Shown: positions 43,716 to 53,002, counted from the stretch's first letter. The stretch: 64,000 nt of DNA from Clostridia bacterium (GCA_017509065.1 JAFWQM010000178.1:1-64000), one strand, 5' to 3'. Made by a program: numbers and translations. The notes: generated from the sequence alone by a model not told the origin.

Positions 43716-44966
43716 TTATAACAGATATCTTTTAAAATGCAATTTCCTGTTAAATGCGAAGAAAAAGGAAACAGTTAAATAATACATTAGAGAAATATTA
43801 ACATTATAGAAAGCAATATGGAGAATAGAATCCACAAAGAAAAATGTTTGAATTGTTAATGAAAATTTATAAAACTTACTTGATTCTGCAGAAGCTTTTT
43901 GAAGAGCTCTGATGTTTAAGAAATAAATTATTGCTCTTGGCGATAATATTGCAAAAAAACCTAACACCCCGAAATCACATAGCAATTCAAGAATAAAATT
44001 GTGCGTATGTGAAAAGCTTTCTCTGCGTATTAAACCATAACTATGATTATAGAAATAGAACCACTTGTTCCCAATCAAAGGACTTTGCTTCCAATAATTG
44101 ATTGCACTGTTGTATGCATTAACTCTCCCGTTTGATATATCATCTCCAGATGAAAAAGACTCTATCGTTTCCATTATTCTTGCAACAGTCCGATATCTGT
44201 AAAAATATGGAGCAATAAGAAGAAACAGTATTCCAATAGCTAATGCAAATAATAGCAGTTTTATGCCTCTGTTAAGCTTTTTCTGTTTATATTGAAATAC
44301 ATATGTAACCACAAACGAAAATGGTATAAAAAATAAATTTGAACGTTCTCCTATGATCAGTATAGTTATCATAGAAAACAACACAATAATCCACTTTACA
44401 ATTCTTTTTTTTGTATTGCAAAAATACAAACCATGGCACAAAACAATCATGCTAGCATATGAGATTACATTAGAATTAGCGGCAAGTCCTGTGAACCCAT
44501 GACCATTATTAAATGCTTTTAATTGTTTTTCCAAGGGTTCGCCAGAGAGAAAAAACGTGAATAATGAACGAACTCTATTACCTAGAAGGACTTCAAGTAT
44601 AACTATGATGCATGAAATCATCGAAAAAGAAACCAAAAGACGAGGAATAATCGAAACATCAATGCTACAGGCAGATGATGTTACTACCATGCATAAAAAA
44701 AGGAATAATAAATAGAATATATTATACGATATAATCGTCGCAGAAAAACCGTCTGAATAAAAAAACATAATGAGAGCATTAATCAACCAAAGGATATATA
44801 TTCGATTAAAAACAATTTTCCCGCTATTGATAATCACAATTGTAAATAGAATGGATACACAGGTGATAATAATAATAGTCCAACTAAAATTGATGCCTGA
44901 GAAAAAAGCACAACAACACAAAAGTATGGTAAGAATAGATAACAAAATGTTTGATATACTTTTCAT
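43716..44966 (-). CDS. O-antigen polymerase/ligase-like protein (Wzy)
   Basis: A 416-residue membrane protein with about eleven helices and one large external loop at about 285-325 containing SFSHTHNFILELLCDFGVLG, the conserved HNxxLe motif of the Wzy_C (O-antigen ligase) family. It should polymerise or transfer the repeat unit on the outer side of the membrane. The start at 44966 is 4 bases after gaagga; a longer form starting at 44999 is possible. Its base composition is strongly AT-rich, as usual for such genes. Confidence 0.82.
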   Translation of the reverse strand: MKSISNILLSILTILLCCCAFFSGINFSWTIIIITCVSILFTIVIINSGKIVFNRIYILWLINALIMFFYSDGFSATIISYNIFYLLFLFLCMVVTSSACSIDVSIIPRLLVSFSMISCIIVILEVLLGNRVRSLFTFFLSGEPLEKQLKAFNNGHGFTGLAANSNVISYASMIVLCHGLYFCNTKKRIVKWIIVLFSMITILIIGERSNLFFIPFSFVVTYVFQYKQKKLNRGIKLLLFALAIGILFLLIAPYFYRYRTVARIMETIESFSSGDDISNGRVNAYNSAINYWKQSPLIGNKWFYFYNHSYGLIRRESFSHTHNFILELLCDFGVLGFFAILSPRAIIYFLNIRALQKASAESSKFYKFSLTIQTFFFVDSILHIAFYNVNISLMYYLTVSFFFAFNRKLHFKRYLL

Positions 44967-45093
44967 CGCATTTCCTTCTATCTTAGTTTCATTGTTCATT
45001 ACAGATCGTTTTTTTGCAATTGCATTCCAGTTTATATATCCTCAAGAACTGTTATGAAGGTTATTAAGGCGGGAGCTTAGCGCACAATTGTTA

Positions 45094-45256
45094 TATTGCT
45101 CGCCCAACTAAATCATGAATTATCTGCGGGCGATAAATCGGTCCATCCTGCGTCACTCAGCCTTGAAATACCTCCAGTATTCCTGCGGTTTCGTTCCTTG
45201 TCTGGAACGATTTCTCATCCCGCATCTGAATTCACGATTCAATTGGGCGAGCAATA
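45094..45256. mobile_element. 163-bp MITE-like inverted-repeat element (complete copy)
   Basis: Outer ends tattgctcgcccaa (45094-45107) and ttgggcgagcaata (45243-45256) are exact inverted repeats, extending to 28 bp with 25 matches (45094-45121/45229-45256). The interior is 98.6% identical to bases 1-140 of the window. No target duplication is obvious at either edge. No transposase is encoded. It lies between the Stealth and Wzy genes of the polysaccharide operon. Confidence 0.85.
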
Positions 45257-45421
45257 AGAGTGAAAAACGTACTCTTGATACTAACTATTATATGAACGGC
45301 AAAGGTTTTCAAAACAGCTTTTTAAACTGTTATTAATCAGAGCCTTTGCATAGATTGAAAGTCATGTGAATAACTTATATAGAACAGGGTTCTCAGTGCT
45401 CATATTTCCATATACTTCTAT

Positions 45422-46450
45422 CTATTTTTCGAATGCTGATTTATGAGGATATCTGTGTTCAAGGTGGCTAATCAGCGATGTCTTCAGTTCCAAATATCTA
45501 TCTGAATCAAATGATTGAAAGTCATCATGTATAACAATTGTTTTATTTTGCGAATTCTCGATCGTTTTAAATAGAATACTATTATATTTATTATCATCTG
45601 ATAAGTAGCATACTTCTCCATACGGCTTGATCGGTTCAAATTTCCCGCTTGCTAATTGCCAATACCTCATTACCCACTGATTAACGTCTCGCCTTGTTCG
45701 AAATTTATGACTGCAGGTTTCATCCAAAATTCCATATTCTTTTGACCATACTTCCTCAAAGGTAGATTTTAAATAAGCATTGCACTGATGTCTGCTTAAG
45801 AAACCTGCAAAATAAGGCCACGGCAGAAGACACATGCTCCTAAACAATAGTTTTCCGTAAGCAGGGGATAACCATTTTCCTAAGTTTTGTTTTATTACTG
45901 CCTTTTTATTAAAATGACTGTTAATTATTTCAAGATCGGTTAAGGTACAGTCCTGCACTGATTTTATATTCGTAGTTGGAATTGGGTTTAAGATGGCATA
46001 ATCTCTCGGCAGGCCATTATGGAAAAAATCTTCTTTACTGGTATCTCGCATAACAAGCAAATCGTCATTGAAATAAATGAATTGCTCAGACAAATCTTTA
46101 ATTCTGTGCAGATTCAATTCTATCGTATGCGAGCAAAACGTGGGAAGATACTTTTCGGGAATATAATCGCTGTGTTTTACGATTCTCAGCTTTTCCGCAT
46201 TTGGGTTTATCCATGAAGGCAAATGCCCCCATGTGATCAGGAAAACATTATTGACCCATGGCATATGACGTTCAATTCCGCGGAATAAGAATCTGATTGT
46301 GTCCCAGTCTCTGTATCGATTGTCGCGAGCGTCAGTAACAGGACTTGAAGCGTCCAAGGACTGATACTTTGATTTCACCTTCAACCATTCCGGATCGTTT
46401 CCATCCACCCATGGAACAACTATATCTACCTTATTTTCCTTCTTTATCAT
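45422..46450 (-). CDS. Stealth family sugar phosphotransferase
   Basis: A 342-residue cytoplasmic transferase of the Stealth family (CpsY/SacB, related to GlcNAc-1-phosphotransferase), which makes sugar-1-phosphate diester links in capsule polymers. All four conserved regions are present: CR1 VDIVVPWVDGNDPEW, CR2 ARDNRYRDWDTIRFLFRGIE...VFLITWGHLPSW, CR3 EQFIYFNDDLLVM and CR4 near IVIHDDF. It predicts phosphodiester linkages in the polymer. The start is 46450 (ATG after agagag) rather than the ATG at 46471, which has no ribosome site. Confidence 0.9.
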   Translation of the reverse strand: MIKKENKVDIVVPWVDGNDPEWLKVKSKYQSLDASSPVTDARDNRYRDWDTIRFLFRGIERHMPWVNNVFLITWGHLPSWINPNAEKLRIVKHSDYIPEKYLPTFCSHTIELNLHRIKDLSEQFIYFNDDLLVMRDTSKEDFFHNGLPRDYAILNPIPTTNIKSVQDCTLTDLEIINSHFNKKAVIKQNLGKWLSPAYGKLLFRSMCLLPWPYFAGFLSRHQCNAYLKSTFEEVWSKEYGILDETCSHKFRTRRDVNQWVMRYWQLASGKFEPIKPYGEVCYLSDDNKYNSILFKTIENSQNKTIVIHDDFQSFDSDRYLELKTSLISHLEHRYPHKSAFEK

Positions 46451-46535
46451 ATAACACTCTCTGCTTTCCATCTATGAATTGATGCCAGATACCTTTACCG
46501 TGCGTTTGAACATCGGAAAACCGCCTAACGTTTGC

Positions 46536-47939
46536 TCAATCAGCCAGCGAATTCAACTCCTGAAATTTGACTTTTCCATATTCATTACGGGGAATTTCCT
46601 GAAGAACAATCACGCGGAACGCGGATTGATGCAAATTCGTTTTTCCACTGATAAACGGAACAATTGCATCCTTTAATTCCTCATCTGTCGTAAAAATATT
46701 CATTTTCCTGTCGTTGCCAGTGCATACAAAATCCGCATTGGGATACTGTGTCTTCAAAATTCGCTCGGTCTCGTCCAGACTGACCCGCAATCCAAACAGC
46801 TTCAGGAAACGGCCTTTCCGGCCAATGATAAAATAAAAGCCTTCCGCATCACGTTCAGCAATATCTCCCGTGTGGTATTCACCGCAGAACTCGTCATCTT
46901 TCATTAGGTCATCGCGGTTCAGCGCATATCCCATGGTGACGTTTGGACCTCTATATCCAAGCTCTCCTGTGACCGTCCCGTCATCATTTTCCACTTCATC
47001 TATCAGGAACAATTCACCATTGGGGATCGCTTTGCCCATGCTGCCGATTTTTTCAAGCGCCATCTCCGGGTCAAGAAAAGCCATGCGTGCGCTTGTTTCG
47101 CTTGTGCCAAAGGTGGCGCAAAAGCGCTTACCATGCTCTTTGGCATATGTAGCGACCCACTTAAACATCTTATCAGTCAGCTTACCGCCGCCTTCAGCGA
47201 GCGTGTAAAGCTTCGGCAAATCCATTTTATCAAAGCCGATTCTTCTCATGACCTCATAGCTGAAAGGTACGCCACAGAAGCTCGTGCCTTCATTGACTTT
47301 TATGAATTCCCAGAAGTCCGGATCCATAAGGTTGGCTTTGACCATCAGGACAGAAGCTCCAATCACGAGATGACTGTTGATCACATTCAGGCCCATTGTA
47401 TAGTTCATGGGCAGATCACAGATACCAACTTCATCAGTAGACCATGAAAAGACTTTTGCCACATTCTCCGCGTTTGCTTCCAAGTTGCCGTATTTGTGTC
47501 GCACCAGTTTAGGACTGCCCGTTGAGCCAGAGGTCGTCAGGAGCATGGAGAGCTTATCGTTCAGAGGATAAGGAGCATACTTGGTTTTCAAAAGGACATA
47601 GCCGTACGCAGAATAAATCTTCTCCCCCTGAATATCCTGTATTTTTCTCTCAGGAACCCAGTAATAGCTCGGAGTATACATGGATTCAAGGTTAGTTCTG
47701 AAGCCTTCATCCAGTCCAACGCTGAGCAGCAATGGGACTTGCTTATTGTTTTCAAACGCCATGTACCCAATCAGAGAACCGGCACAATTCTCGCAAAGGC
47801 AGAAGATGATAGAACGCGGAAGATTCAGAGCTTTGAACTCCTCAATCGTCCTGCATACATCTTTATAAGTCATTGCATATCCGCTGTCATCCTTAATTGC
47901 AACTTTGTATTGATCGTGCTGATCGACATTCAAAAACAT
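46536..47939 (-). CDS. AMP-dependent acyl-CoA/ACP ligase family protein
   Basis: A 467-residue member of the ANL (AMP-forming) superfamily. The P-loop LLTTSGSTGSPKLVRHK, the A5 motif FGTSETSARMAF and the later GELGYRGPNVTMGYA, HTGDIAERDAEGFYFIIGRKGRFLK and the C-terminal catalytic lysine region RNEYGKVKFQEL are intact. It should activate a carboxylic acid as acyl-AMP and load it on CoA or an ACP. The tandem ACP genes are four and five genes upstream in the same operon. aaggag lies 8 bases from the start. Confidence 0.88.
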   Translation of the reverse strand: MFLNVDQHDQYKVAIKDDSGYAMTYKDVCRTIEEFKALNLPRSIIFCLCENCAGSLIGYMAFENNKQVPLLLSVGLDEGFRTNLESMYTPSYYWVPERKIQDIQGEKIYSAYGYVLLKTKYAPYPLNDKLSMLLTTSGSTGSPKLVRHKYGNLEANAENVAKVFSWSTDEVGICDLPMNYTMGLNVINSHLVIGASVLMVKANLMDPDFWEFIKVNEGTSFCGVPFSYEVMRRIGFDKMDLPKLYTLAEGGGKLTDKMFKWVATYAKEHGKRFCATFGTSETSARMAFLDPEMALEKIGSMGKAIPNGELFLIDEVENDDGTVTGELGYRGPNVTMGYALNRDDLMKDDEFCGEYHTGDIAERDAEGFYFIIGRKGRFLKLFGLRVSLDETERILKTQYPNADFVCTGNDRKMNIFTTDEELKDAIVPFISGKTNLHQSAFRVIVLQEIPRNEYGKVKFQELNSLAD

Positions 47940-48005
47940 TTCTGTATACTCCTTTTCGCGGTATTCTGCGATTTCATACTCACGGTGTTCATTCCAACGC
48001 AGATT

Positions 48006-48749
48006 TCACATGATTGTACAGCCATCAACAGCCAGCACTTGCCCGGAAACATAAGTCGAAAGATCAGAAACCATGAACAGACAGGCTTTCGCAATATCTT
48101 CCGGTTCAGCCAGTCTCCCCATGCAGATATTATTAATTCTGCTTTGAAGTTTTTCCGGATCAGCCTGTTTCATCATATCAGTGTTTGTAAGACCTGGGGC
48201 AATCGCATTTACCCGTATCTTTTTATCTGCCAGTTCTTTTGCGGCAGATTTTGTAAGGGAGATAACAGCGCCTTTTGTCGCTGAATAAACAAGCTGCCCT
48301 TTGCTGCCTCTCAGTGCCGTCATGGATGTGATATTCACAATGCTGCCGCCATTTTCCTGTCGGCCCATAATCCGGCTGACAATCTGGAGCATGTTGATCG
48401 TTCCATACACATTGACAGAGAACATTTTCTCCATATTGTCCCGACTGATCATACCGATCAATTCATTGAACTCCACGCCGGCGTTATTTACCAATCCATC
48501 AATGTGTCCGCATTCCTTTTTGATCTTCATGACGGCATCACGGCATTGTCTCTCATCGGATATATTAAAATACAGAGAACGAATATCACCGGACACACCC
48601 TTATTATACTCCTCAGCCCACTGTTCCACAGAGCCTTCCTTAGTAGCGATGGCATATACTACCGCTCCGTTTTGCGCAAATATCTGTGAAATGGCTTTCC
48701 CGATCCCGCGGCTGCCGCCTGTTACAATGCAGACTTTTCCTATTAGCAT
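48006..48749 (-). CDS. SDR family 3-oxoacyl-ACP reductase-like protein
   Basis: A 247-residue short-chain dehydrogenase with the FabG layout. The cofactor loop is TGGSRGIG at residues 10-17, and the catalytic S142, Y155 and K159 are present (NITS, VYSATKG). It ends KACLFMVSDLSTYVSGQVLAVDGCTIM, typical of FabG. It is the probable reductase for the 3-oxoacyl-ACP made by the KASIII enzyme of this cluster, giving a 3-hydroxyacyl-ACP. No dehydratase or enoyl reductase follows. Confidence 0.9.
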   Translation of the reverse strand: MLIGKVCIVTGGSRGIGKAISQIFAQNGAVVYAIATKEGSVEQWAEEYNKGVSGDIRSLYFNISDERQCRDAVMKIKKECGHIDGLVNNAGVEFNELIGMISRDNMEKMFSVNVYGTINMLQIVSRIMGRQENGGSIVNITSMTALRGSKGQLVYSATKGAVISLTKSAAKELADKKIRVNAIAPGLTNTDMMKQADPEKLQSRINNICMGRLAEPEDIAKACLFMVSDLSTYVSGQVLAVDGCTIM

Positions 48750-48774
48750 GTTTTCTCCCCAAAAACAGTAGTTC

Positions 48775-49845
48775 TTAAGCTTTCCTCAAGAGTCTTTTCC
48801 GTCGTGCTGTATATAATTGATCATACAGCTTCCCATGACCGTGCATTATCAGATAGTATTTGACTTTCATTTCAAATCCCTTACGAGTAACGTAGTTCTT
48901 TTCAAGTGTGTGAAGGTATGGTTCACTATGCAGAAATGCAAAATATTTTTTCCGCCTGTTTTTATCATGGTTTTCGCTATGAAAAAACTCTCGTGTAAAA
49001 ACACGTCCGATTTCGAATTGAACCCGTACATAATACGCATATTCCAATTCGGATTCAAGCTTGTTTGCTTTGAGAAATGCCATCACTTTATTAAAAAAAA
49101 CATCCATCTCTTTTGATAAGCCTGGACGATAGCGATGCGTTATACTTGACGAATTTCTAACATAGTAATATAGATAATAATCCTTATATCGAATATCATT
49201 TGCGGTATTATAAACCTGTAAAGAGAACAATGTGTCTTCGGCAAACGTGGCGCTTGTATCAAAACAAATATCATTTTCTTTCAGAAAATCGGTACGGATC
49301 AACTTACAGACTGGTGCACCTAAGGAAAAATACTGAACATATCCCTGCGGAAGAAGGCCAACCGACAATGCTGAACTCATAACCGACAATTGGTTTTCTG
49401 CATTAGCTGCATAATTGATCCCTTCTTTCAGGAATGATGTGTTGTTTTTTATTTTTCCATTCGAATAGGTTCCGCCATTAAACAATATCACATCCCCATG
49501 ATTGTTCTCTGCATAACGAATAATGCTGTTCAATGCGTCTGTAGCCACGAAATCATCGGAATCGACAAACATAACCCAATAACCTGTCGCTTCCTTTATT
49601 CCTCGGTTGCGGGCAGAGGAGACACCCGCATTCGGCGTATGAATCAGTTTAACACGACTGTCATTTGTATACTGATTCAAAACAGGATAGAATTCTTGCG
49701 GAGAACCATCATCAATCACCAAAACTTCGATTCTGTCTGACGGAGCGGAAAGAATGCTCTCCATACACTTGGAATATAAATCTTTTGGTGTGCAATAGTA
49801 TGGGATGACTATACTGATGATAATCTCCTTTTCTTTAGTCTGCAT
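48775..49845 (-). CDS. Family 2 glycosyltransferase
   Basis: A 356-residue GT-A glycosyltransferase. IISIVIPYYCTPKDLYSKCMESIL begins the fold, and VSSARNRGIKEATGYWVMFVDSDDFVA contains the DxD metal motif. The C-terminal part (about 110 residues) is helical. It builds the polysaccharide repeat unit at the cytoplasmic side. I place the start at 49845, 8 bases after aagga; the ATG at 49854 overlaps the ACP stop and is the alternative. Confidence 0.9.
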   Translation of the reverse strand: MQTKEKEIIISIVIPYYCTPKDLYSKCMESILSAPSDRIEVLVIDDGSPQEFYPVLNQYTNDSRVKLIHTPNAGVSSARNRGIKEATGYWVMFVDSDDFVATDALNSIIRYAENNHGDVILFNGGTYSNGKIKNNTSFLKEGINYAANAENQLSVMSSALSVGLLPQGYVQYFSLGAPVCKLIRTDFLKENDICFDTSATFAEDTLFSLQVYNTANDIRYKDYYLYYYVRNSSSITHRYRPGLSKEMDVFFNKVMAFLKANKLESELEYAYYVRVQFEIGRVFTREFFHSENHDKNRRKKYFAFLHSEPYLHTLEKNYVTRKGFEMKVKYYLIMHGHGKLYDQLYTARRKRLLRKA

Positions 49846-49846
49846 A

Positions 49847-50095
49847 TCACTCATCCTTAAAACTAACACCGTATTTTTCGAGTATACGTTTGCCATTTTC
49901 ATAGGAGCCATAATGCAGAATATCTTCCGATTCAAACAGAATGTCAAACTCATCCTCTAACGCAGATATGAGCGACAAATGTGAAACAGAATCCCATTGA
50001 GGCACTTCCTTAAAAGTAAAGTTCTTATTCAATACTGATTCATCCACACTGAGCACGCGGCAGAAGATATCGTTGTATTTTTTCAGATTATCCAT
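49847..50095 (-). CDS. Acyl carrier protein (copy 1)
   Basis: An 82-residue acidic acyl carrier protein. The phosphopantetheine serine is S36 in VPQWDSVSHLSLI, with the usual D before S, and the helix DILHYGS follows. It is the first of a dedicated pair; only 1 base separates its stop from the downstream GT2 gene as annotated. In this context it should hold the growing or finished acyl group made by the FabD/KASIII genes upstream in the operon. It is distinct from the housekeeping fatty acid ACP, which would be elsewhere. Confidence 0.88.
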   Translation of the reverse strand: MDNLKKYNDIFCRVLSVDESVLNKNFTFKEVPQWDSVSHLSLISALEDEFDILFESEDILHYGSYENGKRILEKYGVSFKDE

Positions 50096-50102
50096 TTTTT
50101 AC

Positions 50103-50324
50103 TCACCTCTCCATCATTTCGAGGATATCGCTCACCGTCCGGAATCCCTTTACTTCAGCGCCGGTCAATTTTTTGCTGAATTCATCATCAAACATAACGA
50201 TGAGCGAAAGCTTAGCCATCGATGTGTACTCTTCCAAATCCGCAAGCACAGTTTCCGGTGTCAGGGTTCCTTCGTCGAGTTCAAGCGTTTCTTCGATCAG
50301 TGCTATTTTTTCCTGTAAAGACAT
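50103..50324 (-). CDS. Acyl carrier protein-like (copy 2), atypical attachment site
   Basis: A 73-residue protein of carrier-protein size (SLQEKIALIEETLELDE...PETVLADLEEYTSMAKLSLIVMFDDEF). The helix pattern fits an ACP, but the canonical D-S-L is replaced by Y-T-S-M, so S35 may or may not be pantetheinylated. The pair of carrier proteins one after another, the second with an altered site, suggests two different roles. Its start at 50324 follows ataaggagg. It lies 37 bases behind the KASIII gene. Confidence 0.75.
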   Translation of the reverse strand: MSLQEKIALIEETLELDEGTLTPETVLADLEEYTSMAKLSLIVMFDDEFSKKLTGAEVKGFRTVSDILEMMER

Positions 50325-50361
50325 TTTTGCATCCTCCTTATAATATTTTCGTTTCAATGTT

Positions 50362-51450
50362 TTAATACTGCCCGGGAATAAACTTTCCCTCTTTGTAACA
50401 GTCGTCTGTCACAATGATGGGATAAATACAATCCGAATTGAGATTGACACTTGTAACACCCCACGACAGACCAATTCCAAACCCACAGACGAGCGCTTTT
50501 ATCTTATTCCCCGTCTTTCCCCCATAGGCATCGCACAGCGTCAACGGAATCGAGATGCCGCCCGTATTGCCATAGCGATCCAGTGAAAGAGGCACTTGAT
50601 CCTTTGGCAGTTTCATCTTTCGGATCAATTGTTTAATAATGAACTGATTTGCCTGATGAAACACGAATGCATTATAGTCCGCCACAGTGGTTCCAGTAAT
50701 TCTGAGATAATCCGCAATAGCATCTGGAACATCCGATATCGAAAATGAGAATACCGATGTTCCGTCCATAAAGATGTCGTAAAGAGAGCGTTCAATGCCA
50801 TCACTGCACATAAATCGCTCATGTCCAGGATTCATATCGCGGAAACCGCCTGCTGGAAGAACGATCGCTTTATAACGACTGCCGTCACTGCGCAGAAGTG
50901 CGGTGGTTGTTTCACCTTCTCTCCTTTCCAATAATATAGCCGCGCCTCCGTCTCCGTACATCATGACGATGGATTTGTCTAAAGGATCCACAAGTTTTGT
51001 GGCTGTTTCTCCCATGAGAAGAAGTCCATATTTATAATCCGAACACATCATCATGGACATAGAAGTTTGCAGGCCATAAACAAACCCGGAGCATCCAAGA
51101 TTGATTTCCATGCAGCTGCAGTCGATGGGGAGACCAAGCCTTAACTGAACAATGCTGGCGCTGGAAGGTCTGCGATAATCCGGAGACTGTGTGACTAAGA
51201 ACATTGCGCCGATCTCTGATTTATCTACTGCTATTTGTGAGAACAGCTCCTCCGCGGCGGCTACCGCCAGATCGCTGGCCGTTTGATTTGGCAACGCTTT
51301 GTATGTAGCTTTGATACCTGTACTAACGCTGAATTTACTTGTTACTTCTTCACCAAAGACACTGTTGAAACTGTCGACTGGTACATTATTTTTCGGTACA
51401 GCACAGGCTATACCCGCAATTCCGATTCCAGAACTCTTAAATACAGACAT
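50362..51450 (-). CDS. 3-oxoacyl-ACP synthase III (KASIII) family
   Basis: A 362-residue thiolase-fold condensing enzyme. The full triad is visible: C120 in NLGCSGF, H265 in FHQAN and N295 in YGNTGG. Such enzymes begin fatty acid chains by condensing an acyl-CoA with malonyl-ACP. Its location in a polysaccharide locus next to malonyltransferase and ACP genes points to a short, dedicated acyl pathway. Start is the ATG after ggaggg. Confidence 0.92.
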   Translation of the reverse strand: MSVFKSSGIGIAGIACAVPKNNVPVDSFNSVFGEEVTSKFSVSTGIKATYKALPNQTASDLAVAAAEELFSQIAVDKSEIGAMFLVTQSPDYRRPSSASIVQLRLGLPIDCSCMEINLGCSGFVYGLQTSMSMMMCSDYKYGLLLMGETATKLVDPLDKSIVMMYGDGGAAILLERREGETTTALLRSDGSRYKAIVLPAGGFRDMNPGHERFMCSDGIERSLYDIFMDGTSVFSFSISDVPDAIADYLRITGTTVADYNAFVFHQANQFIIKQLIRKMKLPKDQVPLSLDRYGNTGGISIPLTLCDAYGGKTGNKIKALVCGFGIGLSWGVTSVNLNSDCIYPIIVTDDCYKEGKFIPGQY

Positions 51451-51462
51451 TTGCGCCCTCCT

Positions 51463-52083
51463 TCATCGATTGAATATGAACCTGCCAAAGTGTCCGGGGA
51501 AAACGACTGTTCCATTTGGAAGGCCAGCGATTATCTTTTTACCATTCTCTTCCCAGTCCCGTCTGCTTCCACCTGGAAATCTCAATTCGATTTCCTTACC
51601 TTCCAAAAGGCTGTCACCAGAGAAAAAGCAATCATCAATCCAAATTCCGATACTGCCCGGGGAATGCCCTGGGATTTCAAGGAGTTTTATTGTATGAGCA
51701 TGCCATTCAAAACTCATTTTTCCCTCAAATGTTATATCCGCTTTGCAGATAAACCCAGGATTAAAGAAATCCAGATCCCAATGGGAAGAAAAGGATTGTA
51801 TCTCACAGAACGAATCAAAATGTCTCGCCTGGTTCTTCTTTGGATCCTGAACCCTCTCTGCGCAAGTCTCACTGCATACTAAAGGCGCTCCAGTTCTTTC
51901 TTTCCATGCGTTTACGCCAAAGATATGGTCATAGTGTTCGTGCGTGATGAGCAGATAATCGATCTTATACTCTTCCGCAGCTTTGGTATTCAGACAAGGA
52001 TCAATCACAATGGCATGATCGTTTTCAGACACGATATACATGCTGGAATTCAGAAGTCCGGAATCATATCTTTCTACATTCAT
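51463..52083 (-). CDS. MBL-fold metal-dependent hydrolase
   Basis: A 206-residue metallo-beta-lactamase-fold protein. THEHYDH at residues 47-53 is the HxHxDH zinc site, with later HS in EIPGHSPGS, D in FFSGDSLL and H in VFPGHFGR. It most resembles glyoxalase II/YcbL-type thioester hydrolases. Placed between the malonyltransferase (4-base overlap, 52080-52083) and KASIII genes, it may release an acyl group from a thioester or act as an editing thioesterase. Confidence 0.88.
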   Translation of the reverse strand: MNVERYDSGLLNSSMYIVSENDHAIVIDPCLNTKAAEEYKIDYLLITHEHYDHIFGVNAWKERTGAPLVCSETCAERVQDPKKNQARHFDSFCEIQSFSSHWDLDFFNPGFICKADITFEGKMSFEWHAHTIKLLEIPGHSPGSIGIWIDDCFFSGDSLLEGKEIELRFPGGSRRDWEENGKKIIAGLPNGTVVFPGHFGRFIFNR

Positions 52084-53000
52084 GCGGTCAATGCTTCCAA
52101 TGCTGTATGCAGCGTCTTCAAATTCTCAACTCTATATATGTTCACCCCTGTAAGTGTCTTCTTCACAAGACCAGACAGCGTCCTTCCCGGTCCACACTCA
52201 ATAAACGTATCTATCCCTGCATTCTGCATATTTTGCAAAGTTTTTACCCACTGCACAGGTGAAAACGCTTGTTTTACCAAAAGATCCTTGATCTCTCCGC
52301 TCGTTGCGGCTTCTCCGTTTACGTTCATATAGACGGGTATGACGGGCGCAGAGAATGTCTTAGTGATAAACAGCTTCTTCAATTTCTCTGCCGCAGGCTT
52401 CATCAATTCACAATGAAACGGAGCGCTGACAGCTAATCTCATGCAGGTTATTCCACGGCTTTCTGCTATGGAAATCGCTTCATCCACAGCAGCCGTTTCA
52501 CCGGAAATAACTGTTTGCACTGGACTATTATAGTTTGCCGGGATAACATAGCCGGATTGAACCTGTGAACAAATCTCACTGGCCTGCACTGAGTCTTTCC
52601 CAATCAGCGCAGCCATAGTCCCTTTCCCTTCCGGTACAGCTTCCCGCATCGCATCAGCCCTGAATTGTACCATTGGAAACACATCGTCTATTGAAAGCAC
52701 CCCGGCGAGGGTCAATGCAGCGTATTCTCCAAGCGAAAAACCCGCTGCCGCACTCGGGACGATGCCTTTTTCCATCAAAAGCATACCCGCCGCCAGGTCA
52801 GCCGCCAGCACACAGGGTTGAGTATTATGCGTCAGATTCAATTCTTCCTGTGTTCCATGGAAGCACAAGTCCGAAATCGACCGTCCCAAAACGGTATCTG
52901 CTTTATCAAATACATTCTTAACAGCCTGCTCCTGGTATAATTCACTGAACATTCCCGGATACTGCGCTCCCTGTCCGGAAAACAAAAATGCCATCTTCAT
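52080..53000 (-). CDS. Malonyl-CoA:ACP transacylase (FabD-like)
   Basis: A 306-residue acyltransferase moving malonyl (or methylmalonyl) units from CoA to ACP. FLFSGQGAQYPGM begins the fold, the nucleophile is S89 in GFSLGEY (the usual GHSLGE has His where this has Phe) and the catalytic His is H196 in SAPFHCELM. The mate is the local ACP pair downstream. It overlaps the MBL gene by 4 bases. ggag lies 5 bases before the start. Confidence 0.92.
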   Translation of the reverse strand: MKMAFLFSGQGAQYPGMFSELYQEQAVKNVFDKADTVLGRSISDLCFHGTQEELNLTHNTQPCVLAADLAAGMLLMEKGIVPSAAAGFSLGEYAALTLAGVLSIDDVFPMVQFRADAMREAVPEGKGTMAALIGKDSVQASEICSQVQSGYVIPANYNSPVQTVISGETAAVDEAISIAESRGITCMRLAVSAPFHCELMKPAAEKLKKLFITKTFSAPVIPVYMNVNGEAATSGEIKDLLVKQAFSPVQWVKTLQNMQNAGIDTFIECGPGRTLSGLVKKTLTGVNIYRVENLKTLHTALEALTA

Positions 53001-53002
53001 TT

